A stretch of 19,949 bases of DNA, taken from positions 1 through 19,949 of the forward strand of contig CAZOIK010000115.1 in assembly GCA_964579765.1 (NCBI GenBank), written 5' to 3'. Under the pieces are notes generated by a model, which was given only the letters and a program-made list of their open reading frames with translations, searched no databases and had not been told where the DNA came from. The position numbers were made by a program, and so were the translations under genes. Positions 15,946 through 19,949 of this stretch are shown here, in pieces (position 1 is the stretch's first letter; each line of letters starts with the position of its first letter). Origin of the DNA: DATNBT01 sp964579765. Its GTDB lineage: Bacteria; Acidobacteriota; Vicinamibacteria; Vicinamibacterales; CAVVIG01.

Positions 15946-16123
15946 CACACCACACCGATTTGCGCAAGGTGATGGCGCAGGTGGACGACGTAGTCCGTCA
16001 CGAGGAACTCGGCGCGCGCGGCTCGCCGGCCGCGCCGTCGGAAATCGCGCGCAGCTTCGGCAGGGCCGCGTCGATGGTCTGCTGCAGGTCGCGCGCGACG
16101 CCGGCGACACGATTCGCGCTCAT
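15945..16123 (-). pseudogene. Internally deleted remnant of a second DinB-family gene
   Basis: From ATG 16123 the frame encodes MSANRVAGVARDLQQTIDAA and continues to ISDGAAGEPRAP, typical of the first helix of DinB-family proteins, but stops at 15998-16000. In the next frame, from about 16008 to 15945, the DNA encodes FLVTDYVVHLRHHLAQIGVV and a stop: the family's usual C-terminal end. A full gene would carry about 100 or more residues between these parts (the KWS...GHL and HPxxL regions), which are missing. So I read this as a deletion plus frameshift. Its final TGA overlaps the ATG of the intact DinB gene, implying that both once formed a two-gene operon. A very short functional peptide cannot be excluded. 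Confidence 0.75.
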
Positions 16124-16130
16124 CGCCCAG

Positions 16131-17063
16131 TCACTCGGAGTACATCCCCCGGACGATGGAGCCAACGCGATTGGTGGACATCCACGCGGGATGCGCCTTC
16201 TCGAATTCGGCGGTAATCGTCTTCGCGGCCTCGTCCACCGGCGTGCCCGCCGCCTTCGCCGCGCGCACGCGGGCGCGGATGAACGCAAACGCCTCGCGCT
16301 GCTCCGCGATCATCTCGCCGGTGCCGTAGTCGCCGTGCGCCGGCACGACGACCTTCGCCCCGAGCGGCGTGAGCTGCGCGAGCACGTCTTCCCAGGTCCT
16401 CGCGCTCGACGTCTGACCGAACGCGACGGGCACGTGCGGCATGACGACGTCGCCGGCGTACAGCACTTTGTCTTCCTCGACGAAGGCCATCGTGTCTCCG
16501 CGCGTGTGCGTCGAGCCGAGCGCCATCAGGTGGACGTGCACGCCGCCGAGGTCGAGGTGGTAGTCGCGGTCGAACAGGACGTCGGCTTTGCGGACCGGCG
16601 CGTTCTTCAACAGATCGCCCATGACCGCGTTGGCGCCGGCGAAGCGTTTCGTCAGATCCTCGCCGAGTTCGTCAAGGTCTTGCTGCTGCACGCGCGAGAT
16701 CACGTACTTCGTCTGCGGCGGAAACGCGGAAATACCGGCCGTGTGCTCGGCGTGAAAATGCGTCGTCACCAGATAGAGATCGCGGTTCCTGCTGACCTTG
16801 GCCACTTCGCGCATGACCGTCTCGCCGTTCTTCGGCCCGAGTCCGGTGTCAACGACGAGCGTCGCCCTGCTGCCGACGACGATGCCGACGTTCGGGACGA
16901 GGACGACGTTGCCGTCGGGGATGACGTAGCTGTGGGGACCGATCTTGACGGTGGCGTTCGCCTTCACCATCGGCGGCGGCAGGTTCGCGAGCGAAAATCC
17001 TCCGCCGCGCTGCTGCGCGACCGCCGCGAGCAGCAGCAGGACGATCGAGATCAGCGAGTTCAT
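16131..17063 (-). CDS. Secreted metallo-beta-lactamase-fold hydrolase
   Basis: 310 residues with an N-terminal signal (MNSLISIVLLLLAAVA). MBL-fold metal site: THFHAEHTAG gives His102, His104, Glu106 and His107; His186 (GSTHTRGDT), Asp205 (YAGDVV) and His243 (PAHGDYG) complete it. Glu106 replaces the usual Asp of HxHxDH, an oddity that may change the second metal site. The length and the late RGDT/AGDV motifs resemble quinoprotein-relay or SoxH-like MBL proteins rather than a beta-lactamase, so the substrate is open. ATG 17063 follows the upstream B3-type gene by 6 bp with GAGGAG before it; the two should be co-transcribed and both exported. Confidence 0.92.
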   Translation of the reverse strand: MNSLISIVLLLLAAVAQQRGGGFSLANLPPPMVKANATVKIGPHSYVIPDGNVVLVPNVGIVVGSRATLVVDTGLGPKNGETVMREVAKVSRNRDLYLVTTHFHAEHTAGISAFPPQTKYVISRVQQQDLDELGEDLTKRFAGANAVMGDLLKNAPVRKADVLFDRDYHLDLGGVHVHLMALGSTHTRGDTMAFVEEDKVLYAGDVVMPHVPVAFGQTSSARTWEDVLAQLTPLGAKVVVPAHGDYGTGEMIAEQREAFAFIRARVRAAKAAGTPVDEAAKTITAEFEKAHPAWMSTNRVGSIVRGMYSE

Positions 17064-17069
17064 GGCTCC

Positions 17070-18071
17070 TCAGTCGTGCCGGGCCTGCGCGAGACCGGCC
17101 GTGGCGCACTCGTACGCGACGGTCATGTACCGCCGCACCGCGTCCTTGCCGATGACGTACGGATTGGGATCGCCGGCCTTGCGCGCGCGCACCGCCGGCA
17201 GCTTCGTCTTCGAGCCGTCGAAGTCCGTGTGGTTCGCGATCAGGACGTCGGCGCCCGCCTTCGCGGCGATCTCGCGGAAACGCTGCGCGGACGCGGCATA
17301 GGTCCTGAACCAGAACGCATCGTCTTTGTCCGGCGTGATGTAGGCGCGCCGGTTGGTCACCCAGTTGAAGGCCGTGCCGCCCCACTCCGCGACCAGATGC
17401 GGCGTGCCGTGATCCTTCACGGGAATGAGCGTGGAGATGGTGCCGGCCGTGTGGCCCGGCGTGATGTACATCGTCAGCGTCGTGTCGCCGAGCGTGAGCT
17501 TCTGGCCGTCGGTGGCGACCAGGTCGCGCCTGGGCCTCGTGCCGTTGCTGCGATCGAGCAGGTCCCAGTCGTCCGCCGACAGGATGACGCGCGTGCCGAA
17601 GTGATCCTGCAAATAGCGCGCGCCACCCGAGTGATCGCCGTGCCCGTGGCTGACGATCGCGTATTTGATCTTTGACGGGTCGAGACCGAGCGTGCGGAGG
17701 CCGCCGACAACTTCGTCCTCGACCGAATAGTCGAAGATTGTGTCCACGAGAATGATGCCGTCGGATGTCGTGACGGCCCACGCGGAGTACTCCGTCTGGC
17801 CGACGAAGTACAGGTTGTCGAAGACCTTCACCGGCGCCGCGTGCCAGTTGTCGCGCGCGAGCGTCGCCTGTGCGCCCGACGCTCCGCCGCGTCCGGCCGC
17901 CGGCTTCTGCGTCAGCGATCCGCAGGTGCGGGCGAACAGCCCGGCGAAGTCGCTGCCTGCCGCCGCTCTAGCCTGCGCGATGTGGTCGGCGGGAGACACC
18001 GTACGCTGTGCAATCGCCGACACAGTGCCGGTCGCGAGTGCGAGCGCCGCAGCACAAATGGTGGTCTTCAT
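17070..18071 (-). CDS. Subclass B3-type metallo-beta-lactamase-like protein, secreted
   Basis: 333 residues with signal peptide MKTTICAAALALATGTVSA. All B3 zinc ligands are present: His142, His144, Asp146 and His147 in SHGHGDHSGG, His207 in TPGHTAG and His281 in ANHTDFD. Family blocks include VGQTEYSAWAVTTSDGIILVDT (93-111 region) and EWGGTAFNW (229-237). Subclass B3 enzymes hydrolyse beta-lactams, including carbapenems, in the periplasm; activity is plausible but not proven, since related enzymes act on lactones. It is longer than typical B3 enzymes (near 280-300) because of a 45-residue N-terminal extension with an odd CGSLTQK and Gly/Ala-rich stretch. ATG 18071 has no ribosome site; TAGAAT lies 9 nt upstream. 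The next gene is another MBL-fold protein. Confidence 0.9.
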   Translation of the reverse strand: MKTTICAAALALATGTVSAIAQRTVSPADHIAQARAAAGSDFAGLFARTCGSLTQKPAAGRGGASGAQATLARDNWHAAPVKVFDNLYFVGQTEYSAWAVTTSDGIILVDTIFDYSVEDEVVGGLRTLGLDPSKIKYAIVSHGHGDHSGGARYLQDHFGTRVILSADDWDLLDRSNGTRPRRDLVATDGQKLTLGDTTLTMYITPGHTAGTISTLIPVKDHGTPHLVAEWGGTAFNWVTNRRAYITPDKDDAFWFRTYAASAQRFREIAAKAGADVLIANHTDFDGSKTKLPAVRARKAGDPNPYVIGKDAVRRYMTVAYECATAGLAQARHD

Positions 18072-18080
18072 GGTTGGGAA

Positions 18081-18086
18081 ATTCTA
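18081..18086 (-). promoter_or_regulatory. Candidate -10 element of the two-gene MBL operon
   Basis: TAGAAT on the minus strand (part of TATAGAAT), 9 nt before ATG 18071, in the 157-bp gap (18072-18228). Suggests a leaderless transcript. The rest of the gap holds no gene that I can recognise. Confidence 0.4.
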
Positions 18087-18228
18087 TACGGAAGCGCGAC
18101 TCACAGATCGCTTCTCGAGTGGCGAGCAGGACTCAGATTCGAATCGCTATGCCGCACGCTTCAGACGACAAATGAACGGGCCAGTATCCACCGCGCGGGA
18201 CCTGAAAATCTCACATCGTCATCGGACC

Positions 18229-19290
18229 TTACGTCCGCATGATCTTCTGCGCATGCGCCCATATCTCGCGGACGAGATCGCCTGCTGGAACAGGCTTGGC
18301 CATCGCCGCTGACTGCCCGGCCCACACCTGCATGCGGTGGTAGTCGTTCGCCGTCGCGCCCGCGTCTTTCATGAGGGCGGTCAGCCCGCGCTGCACCGGG
18401 TAGGGCGCGGGCACTGGCGCAGCCGGTGACGCGGACGCCTTGACGTAGTCGGTGGCAATCGCGCGGCCGAGGCGTCCGGTCAGGGCGCGCGTCGGCATCG
18501 TGTCTTCCGGCTCGAGGCCGTCGAGCGCGTCCGCCCAGGCCCGATGCGTGCGCGCCTCTGGACACCGCAGGAACGCCGTGCCGATGATCGCGGCGCTCGC
18601 GCCGAGCGTGAGCGCCGCGGCGACGCCGCGTCCGTCGCCGATGCCGCCGGCGGCGACAATCGGCAGGTCGAGGCGATCGGCCATCCGCGGCAGCAGCGCG
18701 AACAGACCGACCGAGTGGCGCTCGGCCGCCGCCTGATCGAACGAGCCGCGATGCCCGCCGGCCTCGAACCCCTGCGCGATGATCGCGTCGGCGCCGGCAT
18801 CGCGCGCCTGCATCGCCTCGGCCAGCGTCGTCGCCGTCGCGAACCAGGCGATGCGCTTCGCCTTCAACCGCGCGACGAACGACGCGGGGAACACGCCCCT
18901 GATCGACGACCCGACGGGCGGCTCGAGCTCGAGAAATACCTCGAGCTGTTCGCCGAAATCCGGACGGGTCGCGTCGCCCGCGCTCGCGGGCACCGCCGGT
19001 CCCCACTGCGCGAGAAATTCGCGTACGCGTGCTTCGGCGGCGGCGTCACGCACGGCCGGCGGATCGGGAATCCACGTGTTGATCTGAAACGGACCGCGGC
19101 TGTTCTCGCGGAACTCGCGGACCCAGTCGCGGATGCCGTCGGGCTTGATCTGGAGCGCGCCGAGTGCGCCCATGCCGCCGGCGTTGGCAACGGCAATCGC
19201 AAGACTTGCCGGCGAGGCGCCGGCCATCGGCGCCAGCAGAATGGGGACCTCGAGTCCGTAGCGGCCGCAGAAATCGCTGACGAGAGACAC
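18229..19290 (-). CDS. Nitronate monooxygenase (2-nitropropane dioxygenase family)
   Basis: 353 residues of the FMN-dependent TIM-barrel family that oxidises alkyl nitronates. Motifs: PILLAPMAGAS at the N-terminus (16-26), the class I motif QGFEAGGHRGSF (173-184) with the catalytic His180, and the FMN phosphate-binding IVAAGGIGDGRGV (211-223), then LGASAAIIGTAFL. The start is GTG 19290; the only nearby candidate, 2 bp after the stop of the upstream 49-residue gene. It has no ribosome site of its own, so translation probably re-initiates from the upstream gene. No signal peptide: cytoplasmic. Its neighbours are a small basic protein and a MOSC-domain protein, which suggests nitro or N-hydroxy compound metabolism (inference). 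Confidence 0.94.
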   Translation of the reverse strand: MSLVSDFCGRYGLEVPILLAPMAGASPASLAIAVANAGGMGALGALQIKPDGIRDWVREFRENSRGPFQINTWIPDPPAVRDAAAEARVREFLAQWGPAVPASAGDATRPDFGEQLEVFLELEPPVGSSIRGVFPASFVARLKAKRIAWFATATTLAEAMQARDAGADAIIAQGFEAGGHRGSFDQAAAERHSVGLFALLPRMADRLDLPIVAAGGIGDGRGVAAALTLGASAAIIGTAFLRCPEARTHRAWADALDGLEPEDTMPTRALTGRLGRAIATDYVKASASPAAPVPAPYPVQRGLTALMKDAGATANDYHRMQVWAGQSAAMAKPVPAGDLVREIWAHAQKIMRT

Positions 19291-19292
19291 GG

Positions 19293-19442
19293 TCAGTGCC
19301 GTTTGAAGTACTGCACGTCGCGCTCGTGCTTTTCGGCGGCCGCGCGCGAGTCGAACGTGCCGAGGTTACGGCGCTTGCCGGTCTTCGGATCTTTCTTGCG
19401 CGAGTAGAGCCGGTACTTGCCTGACGCGAGCTTGCGAATCAC
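19293..19442 (-). CDS. 49-residue basic protein, arm-type DNA-binding-like
   Basis: A very short gene: GTG 19442 to TGA 19293-19295. It begins with MIRKLASGKYRLYSRKKDP and ends AAAEKHERDVQYFKRH; its middle is KTGKRRNLGTFDSR. Support: GGAG lies 6 nt before the GTG, the GTG overlaps the MOSC stop (GTGA, 4 bp) and the stop is 2 bp before the nitronate monooxygenase start. The strand-rich GKYRLYSRKKDPKTGKRRNLGTF followed by a helix resembles the N-terminal arm domain of tyrosine recombinases, or AP2-like DNA-binding folds. I recall similar small proteins across proteobacteria, but that needs a search. About a third of residues are Lys or Arg, so nucleic acid binding is a reasonable guess. Confidence 0.82.
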   Translation of the reverse strand: MIRKLASGKYRLYSRKKDPKTGKRRNLGTFDSRAAAEKHERDVQYFKRH

Positions 19443-19949
19443 CGACGGCTCCGTTCGACGCGCGTGCGGAATTCGTCACGCCAGCCCGGCGAGAGTCCCT
19501 CAATCGACGCCGCGCGCCGCAACTGCTCGTGCGTGCCGTTCTCGTCGAACTGCAGCGCGAAGATCTCGTGGACGCTCATGCTGGACGGCGCGCGGTGGAC
19601 GATGCGCACCGCGTCGCCGGCGGCCACGTCGCCTTCGCGCGTGACGGCCACGTAGAACCCCGGCCGCAGGCTGGCGACGAACCGCTTCACCATGTCGCCG
19701 CGGCCGAATCGTATGCCGAGTTTGAAGCAGGGCTGGCGCGGCTGCGTGATCTGGAACTCGGCCGTCCCGATCTGCAGCCGATCGCCGATGCAAACGTCGT
19801 GCTCGAGCAAACCGTCGGTGGTGAGGTTCTCGCCGAAGACGCCGGACGGCAGATCCGCACCAGGCAACTGCTCGCGCCAGTACGCGTAGTGTTCGTGCGG
19901 ATAGACGTAGACGGCCTTGTTCGTTCCGCCATGCGCCGAGAGATCGGAC
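19439..19949 (-). CDS. MOSC domain protein (YiiM-like), 5' end beyond window
   Basis: 169 residues to the stop at 19439; the start lies past the right edge, and the 5' end of the window shows one partial codon. The visible part starts SDLSAHGGTNKAVYVYPHEH and continues GVFGENLTTDGLLE, both characteristic of MOSC domains. The likely Moco-sulfur binding Cys is in QPRQPCFKLGIRFG. MOSC proteins are molybdenum-cofactor enzymes or sulfur carriers; YiiM and YcbX-type members reduce N-hydroxylated compounds. The C-terminal part (LRPGFYVAVTREGDVAAGD, then MSVHEIFALQF) is also normal for YiiM. It is the first visible gene of the operon with the 49-residue protein and the nitronate monooxygenase. Confidence 0.92.
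   Translation of the reverse strand, partial: SDLSAHGGTNKAVYVYPHEHYAYWREQLPGADLPSGVFGENLTTDGLLEHDVCIGDRLQIGTAEFQITQPRQPCFKLGIRFGRGDMVKRFVASLRPGFYVAVTREGDVAAGDAVRIVHRAPSSMSVHEIFALQFDENGTHEQLRRAASIEGLSPGWRDEFRTRVERSRR

Noticed and set aside
15960..17675. 571-codon open frame on the plus strand
   Set aside because: Antisense to the two MBL genes and the DinB remnant; no recognisable domain.

Overview
The window is dense, high-GC bacterial chromosome: 24 protein-coding genes (two cut by the window edges), one gene remnant, and no RNA genes, CRISPR array, prophage or insertion sequence that I can see. Many secreted hydrolases of Acidobacteriota type, the codon use, and short intergenic palindromes flanked by GTAG/CTAC suggest a soil Acidobacteriota of the Vicinamibacteria type. 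This is inference from style and gene content; there is no rRNA or other marker gene in the window.

Layout. (1) 1-3411, minus strand: a tightly packed run read right to left as a secreted glyoxalase-like (VOC) protein, a DUF952 protein, a Tat-exported class II aldolase/adducin protein, an amidase-signature hydrolase and the start of a secreted cupin-like protein. The first four overlap by 4, 4 and 31 bp. (2) 3506-9670, plus strand: a CapA-like secreted protein; a membrane-anchored transglutaminase-like protease, an ABC ATPase and a large ABC-2-type permease (probably one export unit); then a SAM methyltransferase. (3) 9667-13295, minus strand: two short-chain dehydrogenase/reductase (SDR) proteins that lack the usual catalytic residues, a small exported protein, a DUF486/DMT membrane protein and an unrecognised secreted protein. 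(4) 13318-13674, plus strand: a small PH-like protein whose start lies only 22 bp from the divergent SDR. (5) 13708-18071, minus strand: a secreted YtcJ-type amidohydrolase, a DinB-family protein, the remnant of a second DinB gene, and two secreted metallo-beta-lactamase-fold proteins, one with all subclass B3 zinc ligands. (6) 18229-19949, minus strand: a MOSC protein (cut by the edge), an easily missed 49-residue basic protein and a nitronate monooxygenase, joined by a 4-bp overlap and a 2-bp gap.

Three patterns cut across the genes. Five GTAG-flanked palindromes (REP-like) sit between genes; two form a head-to-head pair, and two supply the TAG stop codon of the gene they follow. Genes that head transcription units often lack a Shine-Dalgarno sequence but carry a TANNNT hexamer 8-11 nt before the start, suggesting leaderless transcripts, whereas genes inside operons often have good ribosome sites. 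Finally, several enzyme-like proteins (two SDRs, the CapA-like protein, the ABC ATPase, one MBL protein) have substitutions at residues that are normally conserved in their families.

I did not find a clear-cut new defence or mobile system. The best candidates for something undescribed are the MOSC/49-aa/nitronate monooxygenase operon, the SDRs without a catalytic tyrosine, and the GTAG palindrome families.
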